A stretch of 64,000 nt of DNA from Massilia sp. H6. GTDB taxonomy: Bacteria > Pseudomonadota > Gammaproteobacteria > Burkholderiales > Burkholderiaceae_D. This document shows positions 53,336 to 61,726 of this stretch, piece by piece; the first letter of the stretch is position 1; the number at the start of each line of letters is the position of its first letter. The notes below the pieces were generated by a model. That model did no database searches and was not told the DNA's origin. It saw only the letters and a list, made by a program, of their open reading frames with translations. The position numbers and the translations under genes are program-made. The DNA lies in the NCBI RefSeq assembly GCF_024802625.1, contig NZ_CP103371.1:1860001-1924000 (forward strand), read 5' to 3'.

Positions 53336-53941
53336 ATGCATGCAACGACTCACCACAACGCGGTGCAAGGCGACATCGGCGTAGTACACACTTCCAGCAA
53401 TTCGGCGCTGATCGAACGCGTTCCCCCGCAACCAACCGAACGTGCGCCGATTTCGCTGGCACCGATCGAACGTGTGCGTTCGACTTCGGCCACCCAGCGT
53501 CGGATCGAGAACATGCAAAAGCTGATCAACGAGCTCTCGACCCATGAAATGCTGGCGGACGAAATCGCCTGGTTCCTGAAGTTCTCGCCCTCCGGCGCCC
53601 GCAAATACATCCGCGACCTGCGCGAAGCCGGCGTGATCGAACTGGCCCGTTATATCGAAGGCACCGCTACCTACCTGGGCAAGGCCGTGTACCAGATCTG
53701 CCCTGACCAGGACCGCGTTAAGGCTTTCCTGGCTGCTATTTGCCAGCCAAAGCGCGAAGGAGCCGCCCCGCGCAAGGAACGTCCCGGGCTGCGCGAGCAG
53801 AACATGGCTGGCAGCGGCCGCCACTTCCACATCCTGGCCGACGATACCCACTATGCGATCCGTGTGAACCGTAATCCGGTTACCCGTGATCCACTGGTTG
53901 CCGCTCTGTTTGGTCCGCCGCCAGTGCAGAACGCCAAGTAA
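53336..53941 (+). CDS. Winged-helix-like DNA-binding protein, unknown
   Basis: A 201-residue protein. The N-terminal 60 residues are Thr/Pro-rich and probably disordered. A helical domain at about 62-120 reads like a winged helix: LINELSTHEMLADEIAWFLK, SPSGARKYIRDLREAGVIEL, then a wing with YIEGTATYLGKAVYQI. The C-terminal part is basic, then ends in NRNPVTRDPLVAALFG. A transcription regulator is likely, though the family is not recognised. GGAG lies 9 nt before ATG 53336. It is divergent from the OmpA-family gene, which it may control. Confidence 0.75.
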   Translation: MHATTHHNAVQGDIGVVHTSSNSALIERVPPQPTERAPISLAPIERVRSTSATQRRIENMQKLINELSTHEMLADEIAWFLKFSPSGARKYIRDLREAGVIELARYIEGTATYLGKAVYQICPDQDRVKAFLAAICQPKREGAAPRKERPGLREQNMAGSGRHFHILADDTHYAIRVNRNPVTRDPLVAALFGPPPVQNAK

Positions 53942-54030
53942 GCCGATCGAGCAACGCGCCGCCGTGCGCGCCCGGTCCACGCGGAAGAGACCCGCGCGGC
54001 AACCGGTCCGACGATCGCTGTCGTCCTTTA

Positions 54031-54060
54031 TGCCGCGCCTTGTGCGCGGCTTTGTTTTAC
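54031..54060 (+). terminator. Terminator after the HTH gene
   Basis: GCCGCGC-cttgt-GCGCGGC followed by TTTGTTTT, about 90 nt after the stop codon at 53941. Confidence 0.75.
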
Positions 54061-54189
54061 GTGCGTCGTTAATAACGGTTTATTTTTCAATTGCACAATT
54101 ATTTACGGTCGGCGAATTGAAATTCCGTCAATAAGCCCGATGTCCGTTTCACCACGGCAGTGCAGGCCGTTCACAGTGAAGGAAATTCG

Positions 54190-54966
54190 ATGTCGCAGAC
54201 CGCCAACGCAGCCCCCCAACTTCCCAGCCCCGATACTCTCCAGGGCAGGCCTGTTCCGAGCGTTACCTTCAAGACGCGCTCCGGCGCAGAATGGAAAGAC
54301 TTGAGCTCGGATGAGTTATTCAGTGGCAAGACCGTGGTGGTGTTCTCGCTGCCCGGCGCATTCACGCCGACGTGCTCTTCGAACCATTTGCCGCGATACA
54401 ACGAACTGGCGCCGGTGCTGCGCGCAAACGGGGTCGACGATATCCTGTGCATGTCGGTCAATGACGCCTTCGTCATGAACCAGTGGAAGGCCGGTCAGGA
54501 CGCCACCAATATCACCGTGATCCCGGATGGGAACGGTGATTTCACGAAAGGCATGAACATGCTGGTCGACAAGCGCGATCTCGGCTTCGGGCAGCGTTCC
54601 TGGCGCTATGCGATGCTGGTCAAGAATGGCGTGATCGACAAGATCTTCATCGAGCCCGAGCGCGAAGGCGACCCGTTCGAGGTGTCCGATGCCGATACCA
54701 TGCTTCACTATATCAACCCTGAGGCACGGATTCCCGACGCAGTCGTGGTGTTCTCACGCCCGGGGTGCCCGCACTGTGCGCGTGCCAAAGCGGCATTGAA
54801 GGAGAATGACATCACGTTCACCGAAGTGTTGGAAGACCAGAAAATAACGGCCAATGTACTGCGTGCCATCACTGGCAGCATGACATGGCCCCAGGTCTTC
54901 GTCGGCGGCAAGCTCATCGGCGGGGCCGACGAGGTGCTCGATTACGTCAACCAGCAAGGACGCTAA
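54190..54966 (+). CDS. Peroxiredoxin-glutaredoxin fusion protein
   Basis: Thiol peroxidase of 258 residues. The N-terminal peroxiredoxin domain of the Prx5 type (about 15-175) has PGAFTPTCSSNH with the peroxidatic Cys near 62. The C-terminal glutaredoxin domain (about 182-258) has the active site RPGCPHCARAK and the glutathione-binding TWPQVFVGGKLIGGADE. Such hybrids (PGdx) reduce peroxides with glutathione without an extra reductase. AAGGAAA lies 7 nt before ATG 54190. It ends directly at the start of the mtfA gene. Confidence 0.95.
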   Translation: MSQTANAAPQLPSPDTLQGRPVPSVTFKTRSGAEWKDLSSDELFSGKTVVVFSLPGAFTPTCSSNHLPRYNELAPVLRANGVDDILCMSVNDAFVMNQWKAGQDATNITVIPDGNGDFTKGMNMLVDKRDLGFGQRSWRYAMLVKNGVIDKIFIEPEREGDPFEVSDADTMLHYINPEARIPDAVVVFSRPGCPHCARAKAALKENDITFTEVLEDQKITANVLRAITGSMTWPQVFVGGKLIGGADEVLDYVNQQGR

Positions 54967-55857
54967 ATGGAAGGCATCATCGCCGGCCTCCTGGCAACTG
55001 GCCTGCTGGCGGCATGGCTGCTGCCGAAATGGCGCCTGCGCCGGGCGCTGGCGCGTCCACTCGCTCCGGCACTGGTTACTATTCTTGCGCGCAATGTCAC
55101 CCAATACCCCGGCATGGACCAGGCCGGGCAGCTGCGGCTGCAAGCCCTGGTCCAGCAATTCCTGCATGAAAAAACCTTCGTCGGCTGCGCCGGACTGGAC
55201 ATGACCGACGAGATGCGCGTCACCATTGCCGGCCAGGCCTGCCTGCTGGTGCTGGGACGGGCCGGGGATGCGACCCCGGCCGAGGTCTATCCTTCGCTGC
55301 ATGCGGTGCTAGTCTATCCCGGGGCGTTTCTGGCGCGGCGGCGCGAGGTCGATGCCGCCGGGGTAGTGTCCGAGCAGCCGCAGGACTTGCTGGGCGAGTC
55401 CTGGGGCGATGGCCGGGTAATCCTGTCCTGGGACCATGTGCGCCGTGCCGGCGTAGACGAGCCGGCCGGAAGCCATAATGTCGTGCTGCACGAATTTGCC
55501 CACCAGCTCGACAGCGAATCAGGCAGCACCAATGGGGCGCCTTACCTTGGCAGTACTGCGCGCTACCGCAGCTGGTCCGAAGTGTTGTCGCGCGACTTTG
55601 ACCAACTGCGCCATGAAGCAATGTGGGGACACCAGGGCGTGCTCGACCATTACGGCGCAAGCAGCCCGGCCGAATTCTTCGCGGTGGCCACCGAAAGCTT
55701 TTTTGAACAGCCGCACCGGCTGGCGCGCCGCCATCCCGAGCTGTTCGGGGAGTTTCTTAAGTATTACCGGCTCGACCCGCGCGTGTGGATGGCGGAACCG
55801 GCCGACTCCCTGGACGAACCCGCCGACGGGCAGTTGGTCTACGGGCAATGGCGGTAA
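54967..55857 (+). CDS. mtfA: MtfA family zinc-dependent peptidase (M90)
   Basis: A 296-residue metallopeptidase. A hydrophobic N-terminal segment (IIAGLLATGLLAAWLLP) suggests membrane anchoring, unlike cytoplasmic E. coli MtfA. The zinc site HEFAHQLD near 174-181 and the downstream AEFFAVATESFFEQP are clear. E. coli MtfA binds the Mlc repressor and influences glucose PTS regulation. ATG 54967 follows the previous TAA without any gap, so translation is coupled to the peroxiredoxin fusion. Confidence 0.92.
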   Translation: MEGIIAGLLATGLLAAWLLPKWRLRRALARPLAPALVTILARNVTQYPGMDQAGQLRLQALVQQFLHEKTFVGCAGLDMTDEMRVTIAGQACLLVLGRAGDATPAEVYPSLHAVLVYPGAFLARRREVDAAGVVSEQPQDLLGESWGDGRVILSWDHVRRAGVDEPAGSHNVVLHEFAHQLDSESGSTNGAPYLGSTARYRSWSEVLSRDFDQLRHEAMWGHQGVLDHYGASSPAEFFAVATESFFEQPHRLARRHPELFGEFLKYYRLDPRVWMAEPADSLDEPADGQLVYGQWR

Positions 55858-55933
55858 ATTGCGTGCGTCTGCGTACAGAGGGCGCGCGGCGCAAGGCGCA
55901 TAGTTGAGTTACAACGATCAAGGAGAAATCGCT

Positions 55934-56488
55934 ATGTCCACCATTATTGCAGGGCGCTTCCAGCTTCAGGACGAGGTCGACCGTGCCCGCGAGGAGCTTG
56001 CCGCCGCTGGCTTCGACACCGACCGCATCAGCGCCTTCTACCTGAGCCAGCCAGGCCAGCACGACCAGACGCCGATTGGCGGCGACCACCTGTTGTCCCC
56101 GGGGGCCAAGGAAACGCCGGAAGGCGTGGTCAAGGGTGTGGCTGCCGGCGGCGCGGTGGGTGTTGCGATCGGCGCGGCTACCTCGCCGGTCACCGGGCCG
56201 CTCGGTCCAATCGTCGGCGGCCTGGTCGGCGGTCACGTCGGATCGCTGTTCAGCTTTACCAAGATGAAAGAACGCGGCGAGCCGGAAGAGGGCGGCGAGA
56301 ATCGGATTCCCCCGCGCGAGGCGGGCATGCTGGTGGCGGTCGCCTTCGATGATGCGGACCAGGCCGATCGTGCCATCGATGTGTTGCGCCAGCTCGGCGC
56401 CCACCGCCTCGAACGGGCCGAGGGCAATATCGTCGACGGCGACTGGGCCGACTTCGATCCAGACAGCAATCCCCAGTACATCGCCTGA
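55934..56488 (+). CDS. Glycine-rich stress protein (DUF1269/GsiB-17M-like)
   Basis: A 184-residue protein. It starts STIIAGRFQLQDEVDRAREE, a ferredoxin-like segment seen in general-stress 17M-type proteins. A central hydrophobic glycine zipper (GVAAGGAVGVAIGAATS, GPIVGGLVGGHVG) at about 67-107 could insert in a membrane. A second alpha/beta half follows (AGMLVAVAFDDADQADRAID) with an acidic end (DWADFDPDSNPQYIA). AAGGAGAAA lies 6 nt before ATG 55934. Function unknown. Confidence 0.8.
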   Translation: MSTIIAGRFQLQDEVDRAREELAAAGFDTDRISAFYLSQPGQHDQTPIGGDHLLSPGAKETPEGVVKGVAAGGAVGVAIGAATSPVTGPLGPIVGGLVGGHVGSLFSFTKMKERGEPEEGGENRIPPREAGMLVAVAFDDADQADRAIDVLRQLGAHRLERAEGNIVDGDWADFDPDSNPQYIA

Positions 56489-56494
56489 GTGCTG

Positions 56495-57091
56495 TCAGCC
56501 AGCCTTGGCGGGCGGCTTCGGTGCAAGCGCTTCGATCGCCTTGACTTGCTTGTGGATCTTCTCAAGGGCCAATAATACCGGAACCGCCTGCCCGGTAGCG
56601 GCGGCGCCTGCCAACGACAGCAAGCCCGCCACCAGGCCGCTCACTTCGCCGATCACGCCGATCCGGCGAATTTTCTCGGCAACGTCGGCGGTAAGCTTGA
56701 CCAGTTGCGATTGAGGCTTGCCGAGTGCCTTGACAATAAAGCTGGCGGCATCGGCGTACAGCCCGTTGGCGCGCTGGCGCAGCAGTACTTCGTCTTCGAA
56801 CAGGGCGCGGGCCGTGGCCTGTACCTGCTCGGGCACCGGAGCGCCGGCATGGGCGCGAATTTCGCGCATGACGCGTTCATGGATCTGGTCTGCACAGGCC
56901 GACAACTGGTCGGCCAGTTCGACGATCTGTGCGGGCGTGGCCAAGCCGCCTGGCGTGGGCGATGCCACGGGCGATGCCACGGGCGAGGCCACGGGCGATG
57001 CCACGGGTGGCGGCACGGTGTCGTCGAGGGCCGGTGCGCGGCGATCGGCGCCGGCAAGATTTCCGGGTGGGCGGGGTAGTTCGTTTGCCAT
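56495..57091 (-). CDS. Hypothetical protein with PVAS repeats and helical core
   Basis: A 198-residue protein of unknown family. The N terminus is Pro-rich and has four PVAS units encoded by 12-bp tandem repeats at 56957-57004. The middle is helical (VELADQLSACADQIHERVMR, VQATARALFEDEVLLRQRAN). A hydrophobic stretch near 145-170 (GEVSGLVAGLLSLAGAAATG) may touch a membrane. The tail is Lys/Pro-rich. AGGAGTG precedes ATG 57091; an ATG at 57106 is less likely. It starts 11 nt after the stop of the next listed lipoprotein gene, so the two form a unit. Confidence 0.75.
   Translation of the reverse strand: MANELPRPPGNLAGADRRAPALDDTVPPPVASPVASPVASPVASPTPGGLATPAQIVELADQLSACADQIHERVMREIRAHAGAPVPEQVQATARALFEDEVLLRQRANGLYADAASFIVKALGKPQSQLVKLTADVAEKIRRIGVIGEVSGLVAGLLSLAGAAATGQAVPVLLALEKIHKQVKAIEALAPKPPAKAG
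56957..57004 (-). repeat. Four 12-bp tandem repeats
   Basis: GGGCGATGCCAC occurs four times in a row (the third has one T-to-G change). The repeats keep the reading frame and encode PVAS units, so copy number may vary between strains without frameshift. Confidence 0.9.
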
Positions 57092-57102
57092 GTGCACTCC
57101 TG

Positions 57103-57957
57103 TCATTCGCCGGACAACCCGTCGCGGATGGTACGCAGGTCGCGGCCATAATTTTCCAGCAGGCGCCGGAATTCGGCAGTAGACAGCTTGCCGAGGTTTT
57201 CGCGCATCTTCTGGTGCCCGAGCGCGACCTTGGTCAAGCCTTGCAGTGCCAGCTCGTAGCGACGGTCGATCAGTTTGTATTCACTGGCTTTGTTCAGGTA
57301 ATGCACCTTGGCCAGCGTGACGAGCATGCGGTCGGAATTGCGGGTAGAGAACGGAATTTCTACATCGAAAATGCCGAGGATCGTTTTCTTTTCATTTTCA
57401 TTGGTTTTGTAATACAACCGTGTCAGCCCAATCATTGCCTCGAGCAGCACCTGCACGTCGGCGTCGCCGTCGCGCACCATGGTTTCGACGCTGCGGTTCT
57501 GGTAGCCAGAGGCGATGACCCGCGTCAACAGCCGCGTCATCCCGGTGTAGGCGCTGATGTGGCGTTGCTGCAAGCCCGATTCGGTATTCGCCTTCAGTCC
57601 ATTGCCAAGATCGTCGATACGGGCCGACAGGTCATAGCGCGTGTCCCCGGCCAGCAGGCTCAGGGTCTGCATGTAGAGCACCAGGGTCTTCTGGATGGCA
57701 ATGAAGTCCTCGAACACGGCCTTGCGCTTGGCGTCGTTCTCGCGGCCCAGCCTGTCGGTGGAGGGGGAAAGGTAGGGCTGTTCGCGCTCATAGGTATCGC
57801 GATAGCGACGCGCCAGTTCGGCGTATCCGCCCAGCCTGGCCGAGGCGTCGGCGAATTCGCGCACTTCCTGCAGGCTGACCGGCCCGCCGGTAGAGGCGCA
57901 GCCGCCCAGCCAGCAGGCGCACAGCAAGATCAGGCAATTGGAGAAATGTCGGAGCAT
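57103..57957 (-). CDS. Lipoprotein of unknown function, helical
   Basis: A 284-residue lipoprotein: lipobox LGGC (Cys20) followed by ASTGGPVSLQEVREFADASA. The mature part is almost all helical with many charged residues (RYRDTYEREQPYL, ENDAKRKAVFEDFIAIQKTL, LARVIA-type amphipathic stretches). No motif of a known enzyme is visible. AAGGACC lies 5 nt before ATG 57957. It is the first gene of a two-gene unit with the PVAS-repeat protein. Confidence 0.8.
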   Translation of the reverse strand: MLRHFSNCLILLCACWLGGCASTGGPVSLQEVREFADASARLGGYAELARRYRDTYEREQPYLSPSTDRLGRENDAKRKAVFEDFIAIQKTLVLYMQTLSLLAGDTRYDLSARIDDLGNGLKANTESGLQQRHISAYTGMTRLLTRVIASGYQNRSVETMVRDGDADVQVLLEAMIGLTRLYYKTNENEKKTILGIFDVEIPFSTRNSDRMLVTLAKVHYLNKASEYKLIDRRYELALQGLTKVALGHQKMRENLGKLSTAEFRRLLENYGRDLRTIRDGLSGE

Positions 57958-58036
57958 GGGGTCCTTCCTGGCCGCAGAGCAGCCCGAAAGGTCCATTGTT
58001 TCAAACTCCGCGCAGTGCAGTCTTGCTTATGGTCAA

Positions 58037-58402
58037 TTACCTGACCTTGGATGGATCGAAGTGTGGATTCTGGATCACGCCGAACAAGTTACCGAAAGGA
58101 TCACGCACGGTGGCAACGCGGATGCCGCCTCCGACATCGGTGACGGGCGCTTCGACAGCTGCTCCCAGACCAATCAGGCGCGCCAGCTCGGCATCGGCAT
58201 CCTGGGTGCCCCAATAGGCGGTTGCGCCGCTCGTGCCCGGTTCGCCATCCGGGACCAGGCCAAGTTCAAATCCGCCCACCTCGAAGCCGACATAGAAGGC
58301 TTCATTGAAATAGGGCGCCTGGCCGACGACCTGTTGGTACCAGGCGGTGGCTGCGTGCAGATCGGTAACGGGGTAGACAACGGTGCGCATTCCCTGAATC
58401 AT
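58037..58402 (-). CDS. VOC family protein (glyoxalase-like)
   Basis: A 121-residue protein with one vicinal-oxygen-chelate unit pair: RTVVYPVTDLHAATAWYQQV at the start, VGFEVGGFELGLVPD in the middle and VRDPFGNLFGVIQNPHFD at the end. Members bind a metal and act on small molecules or antibiotics, or only bind ligands; this one cannot be assigned. Starts at 58402 or 58390 are possible. Confidence 0.88.
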   Translation of the reverse strand: MIQGMRTVVYPVTDLHAATAWYQQVVGQAPYFNEAFYVGFEVGGFELGLVPDGEPGTSGATAYWGTQDADAELARLIGLGAAVEAPVTDVGGGIRVATVRDPFGNLFGVIQNPHFDPSKVR

Positions 58403-58444
58403 TGTGGCTCTCGGTCGGTGAAAGTCCCGATCTTGCCTCAAGGC

Positions 58445-59275
58445 TCAGGCGCTGTCCAGCTGACCGGCGCCTGCCTGCGCCGCGACTGAGCTGGCAGCCT
58501 TGCGCGCGGCGGCAAGCCAGTCGAGCGAATCGCACGTTGCGCCCTGTGGCTGGTACTCGCAGCCGATCCAGCCCGCATAGCCCAGCTCATCGATGAGGCG
58601 GAATAGGTAGGGGAAATTGATTTCTCCGGTACCGGGCTGGTGGCGGCCGGGAACGTCGGCCAGCTGCATGTGGCGGATCAGGGGCAGGAATTGGCGCAGG
58701 GTGCCGGCCAGCTCGCCTTCGCTGCGCTGTGCGTGGTAGATATCGTACTGCAGGAACAGGTTGTCGGCACCGCATTCGGCGATGATGGCTGCGGCCTGGC
58801 GTGTCCCGGTCAAGAAATAGCCCGGAATGTCGCGCGGATTGATCGGCTCGATCAGTAAATCGATGCCGTGCTGCGCGCATTGCGCGGCGGCATAGCGCAG
58901 GTTCTCGACGTAGGCGGCGTGGGCGCGCTCCGGCGCAGCGTTGGGCGCAAGCTTGCCGGCCGGGCAGTGCAACCGGCGCACACCAAGCTCAAGCGCGTAT
59001 TCGAGGGCCAGGGCGACGCTGTCCCGGAACTGCGCCACACGGCGCGGGTCGCAGGCCATGCCGCGCTCGCCGGCTGCCCAGTCGCCGCCGGGCAAGTTGT
59101 GCAGAACCAGTTCCAGGCCGTAGCGCTGCAGGCGCTGGACAATCTGGCGCGGCTCGAAGGCATACGGAAACTGGAACTCGACAGCGTCGAAACCGGCCGC
59201 GCGGGCGAGGCCGAAGCGCTCCAGAAAAGCAGCTTCGGTAAACATCGTGCTGAGGTTGGCGGCAAACTTGGGCAT
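58445..59275 (-). CDS. hyi: Hydroxypyruvate isomerase
   Basis: TIM-barrel sugar isomerase family enzyme of 276 residues that converts hydroxypyruvate to tartronate semialdehyde in glyoxylate metabolism. Signature parts: KFAANLSTMFTE at the N terminus, GFDAVEFQFPY, LVLHNLPGGDWAAGERGMAC, DLLIEPINPRDIPGYFL and LQYDIYHAQRSEG, which supply the metal-binding Glu, Asp and His. The start at 59275 fits the family. The glyoxylate carboligase genes often found beside hyi are not in the window. Confidence 0.92.
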   Translation of the reverse strand: MPKFAANLSTMFTEAAFLERFGLARAAGFDAVEFQFPYAFEPRQIVQRLQRYGLELVLHNLPGGDWAAGERGMACDPRRVAQFRDSVALALEYALELGVRRLHCPAGKLAPNAAPERAHAAYVENLRYAAAQCAQHGIDLLIEPINPRDIPGYFLTGTRQAAAIIAECGADNLFLQYDIYHAQRSEGELAGTLRQFLPLIRHMQLADVPGRHQPGTGEINFPYLFRLIDELGYAGWIGCEYQPQGATCDSLDWLAAARKAASSVAAQAGAGQLDSA

Positions 59276-59364
59276 CGCTGGTCGGGAAAGCAAACGGGCC
59301 CCCATCCTAAACCAAACCGCGACCCTCTGCCGACGCCATCTTCGGCGGCACGGCCGGCCACCGC

Positions 59365-59814
59365 TCAGATGCTGGCGCCCGGATTGGCCGCCATCTGTGC
59401 CAGCGCGACGTTAAGCGCGCCCAGTTCCGCGCGCACGCTGCCTACCAGGTTGCTGCTGACGATGTCCACCACCGACTCCGCATTACCGACCAGCTCGCTG
59501 CCGGCAGGCGTGATGATGGCGAACCCCACCCGCGCATCGCGCGGATCGCTCTCGCGGCCGACCAGCCCGATTTTCTCGAGCGGCAGCAGCGCCCGGGTCA
59601 CGGCCGATGCAGTCAGGCCAAGACATTCAGCCAGGTCGACACGCCGCAGCCGGCCGCCGGGCGCCAGGTTCAGGTGCCGCAAAATCTGGTAATCGGAAAA
59701 ACTGATTCCGTGGTGGCTACCGAGCGCCGAATCGAACCGGCGCACCAAGGCCGTCGTCACGCGCGCCATGCGCAGGCAGAATTCAGTCGCAGGAGGCAAG
59801 TTAGCAGTGCTCAT
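59365..59814 (-). CDS. MarR family transcriptional regulator
   Basis: A 149-residue winged-helix regulator: dimerisation helix near 8-32, helix-turn-helix RVDLAECLGLTASAVTRALL near 60-79 and wing RESDPRDARVGFAIITPAG near 88-106. The family responds to phenolic ligands or oxidants and often controls a neighbour. ATG 59814 has AAGG about 7 nt upstream; ATG 59820 is too close to it. The upstream gap is AT-rich. Confidence 0.92.
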   Translation of the reverse strand: MSTANLPPATEFCLRMARVTTALVRRFDSALGSHHGISFSDYQILRHLNLAPGGRLRRVDLAECLGLTASAVTRALLPLEKIGLVGRESDPRDARVGFAIITPAGSELVGNAESVVDIVSSNLVGSVRAELGALNVALAQMAANPGASI

Positions 59815-59883
59815 CAACATCCTTTCGATGTACTATACAAATCATTGACCTTGCAACTATATCGCAGGATGCGCGCCACAGCT

Positions 59884-59945
59884 AGGGTCAGAGTGCAATT
59901 ATTGGGAAACATCGCAATCTTTCCCAATAATTGCACTCTGACCCT
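59884..59945. repeat. REP-like palindrome 1 (GGGTCAGAGT type)
   Basis: A perfect 26-bp inverted repeat, left arm 59884-59909 starting AGGGTCAGAGTGCAATTATT and right arm 59920-59945, with a 10-nt loop. The GGGTCAGAGT head is that of REP elements mobilised by REP-associated tyrosine transposases (RAYTs). No transposase gene is in the window. Confidence 0.85.
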
Positions 59946-59980
59946 CTTTAGTTTGTTGCAGGGGCAGTTGCAAAACAATG

Positions 59981-60041
59981 AGGGTCAGAGTCGAATTGCA
60001 GGAAACATTTGAAAGTTTCCGGCTAATTCGACTCTGACCCT
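59981..60041. repeat. REP-like palindrome 2 (GGGTCAGAGT type)
   Basis: Outer arms AGGGTCAGAGTCGAATT (59981-59997) and AATTCGACTCTGACCCT (60025-60041) with inner arms GGAAAC/GTTTCC. It shares the head with palindrome 1 but differs inside, so the pair are two subtypes 35 bp apart. Confidence 0.85.
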
Positions 60042-60077
60042 AATGACGGGGTTCTGGTGAGAGCCTCGGGGAAGTGT

Positions 60078-61484
60078 TTAGCGGTCGCGGCCTGGGCGCG
60101 ATGCGCTGGCTGGACGGGGTCCGCCGGGGCGCTTGGCGCCGGCTGCGGCGGGGGCGCCGCCTGGGGCGCGTGGCTTGCTGCCGCCACCGCTGCCGGCGCT
60201 GCGGTTGCCGCCACCGCCACCACCACCACCGGCACCGCGGTTGCCGGCCGGACGGCCGCCACCGCCGCCGCCACGGCCACCGTGACCGGGGGCGCCGCTA
60301 CGCAGCTGGATCGGCTGGGCCTTGGCATTGAGGTCGGGCTCGAAGCCAGGGATGACCTGGCGTGGGAGGGTCTGCTTGATCAGCTTTTCGATGTCTTTCA
60401 ACATCTGGTGCTCGTCCACGCAGACCAGCGAGACCGCTTCGCCGGTCGCGCCGGCACGGCCTGTACGGCCAATGCGGTGTACGTAGTCTTCCGGGATGTT
60501 CGGCAAGTCGTAGTTCACCACGTGCGGCAGCTGATCGATGTCGATGCCGCGCGCCGCGATGTCGGTGGCGACCAGCACTTGCAGGCTGCCGTCCTTGAAT
60601 TCGGCCAGCGCCTTGGTACGCGCCGTCTGGCTCTTGTTGCCATGGATCGCCATCGCGCCGATGCCGTCCTTGCCCAGCTGTTCCACCAGTTTGTTGGCGC
60701 CGTGCTTGGTGCGCGTAAACACCAGCACCTGCTGCCAGTCGTTTTCCTTGATCAGGTGCGACAGCATCGGATGCTTCTTGTCGCGGTCGACCGGATGGAT
60801 CTTCTGGGCGATGACTTCCACCGTCGAGTTGCGGCGGGCCACTTCGATCGAAGCCGGGTTGTCCAGCAGCTTGTCGGCCAGGGCCTTGATGTCGTCCGAG
60901 AAGGTGGCCGAGAACAGCAGGTTCTGGCGCTTTGGCGGCAGCAGCGCCAGCACTTTCTTGATGTCGTGGATGAAGCCCATGTCGAGCATGCGGTCGGCTT
61001 CGTCAAGAATCAGGATCTCGACCTTGCTCAGGTCGACAGTGCGCTGGCCGGCGTGGTCCAGCAGGCGGCCAGGCGTGGCGACCAGCACATCGACGCCATG
61101 CTTGAGCAGCTTGATCTGCGGGTTGATGCCGACGCCGCCGAAGATCACGGCCGAGTTCAGGTTGGTGTATTTGCCGTACAGGCGCACGCTTTCCTCGACC
61201 TGGGCCGCCAGTTCGCGGGTTGGAGTCAGTACCAGTGCGCGAATGGCGCGCGGGGCGGTCTTGCTGGCAAGCGCGGCGCCGACCTTGTCGCTCGACAGGC
61301 GCTGCAGGATAGGCAGGGTGAAGCCAGCGGTCTTGCCGGTGCCGGTCTGGGCGCCGGCCAGCAGGTCGCCGCCGTTGAGCACGGCGGGAATCGCCTGTGC
61401 CTGGATCGGGGTAGGCGTGGTGTAGCCTTGTTCAGTGACGGCGCGAACAATCGCGTCGGACAAACCGAGAGTAGAAAATGACAT
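60078..61484 (-). CDS. rhlE: DEAD-box RNA helicase, RhlE type
   Basis: ATP-dependent RNA helicase of 468 residues, with a role in ribosome assembly and RNA decay. All core motifs are present: TPIQAQAIP (Q), AQTGTGKT (I), PTRELAAQ (Ia), TPGRLLD (Ib), DEAD (II), SAT (III), FTRTKHG (IV), [11 protein letters not shown] (V) and [10 protein letters not shown] (VI). The C-terminal 95 residues are a Gly/Arg-rich tail (RGGGGGG and KPRAPGG-like) for RNA binding. The leader upstream of ATG 61484 is long and structured. Confidence 0.95.
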   Translation of the reverse strand: MSFSTLGLSDAIVRAVTEQGYTTPTPIQAQAIPAVLNGGDLLAGAQTGTGKTAGFTLPILQRLSSDKVGAALASKTAPRAIRALVLTPTRELAAQVEESVRLYGKYTNLNSAVIFGGVGINPQIKLLKHGVDVLVATPGRLLDHAGQRTVDLSKVEILILDEADRMLDMGFIHDIKKVLALLPPKRQNLLFSATFSDDIKALADKLLDNPASIEVARRNSTVEVIAQKIHPVDRDKKHPMLSHLIKENDWQQVLVFTRTKHGANKLVEQLGKDGIGAMAIHGNKSQTARTKALAEFKDGSLQVLVATDIAARGIDIDQLPHVVNYDLPNIPEDYVHRIGRTGRAGATGEAVSLVCVDEHQMLKDIEKLIKQTLPRQVIPGFEPDLNAKAQPIQLRSGAPGHGGRGGGGGGRPAGNRGAGGGGGGGGNRSAGSGGGSKPRAPGGAPAAAGAKRPGGPRPASASRPGRDR

Positions 61485-61641
61485 GAATTCTTTATGAAGA
61501 GTGGGCCGCATCCGCATGGCATTGCCAGCCGGTGAGATCCAGGAAAATCGGATTAGTCATTGCAGGCGGGACGCGATATACACCGCGGGAACGCCGGACG
61601 CTGCCGCACCTGTTAGCCAGGGGCGGTCAGCCGGGATTATA

Positions 61642-61684
61642 GAGAAATTGTTTCTCAGTGGAAAGTTTCTGACCGGGACTTTCC
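61642..61684 (-). promoter_or_regulatory. Two adjacent hairpins in the rhlE leader region
   Basis: GAGAAA-ttg-TTTCTC (61642-61656) and GGAAAGT/ACTTTCC (61660-61684, 11-nt loop) lie about 160-200 nt upstream of rhlE in the 242-bp gap between suhB and rhlE. They could be the end of the suhB transcript or an mRNA leader structure of rhlE. Confidence 0.4.
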
Positions 61685-61726
61685 GTCCGGTGAAGCGGGG
61701 CATGCCCCGGAAGCACAGCGGGTATT

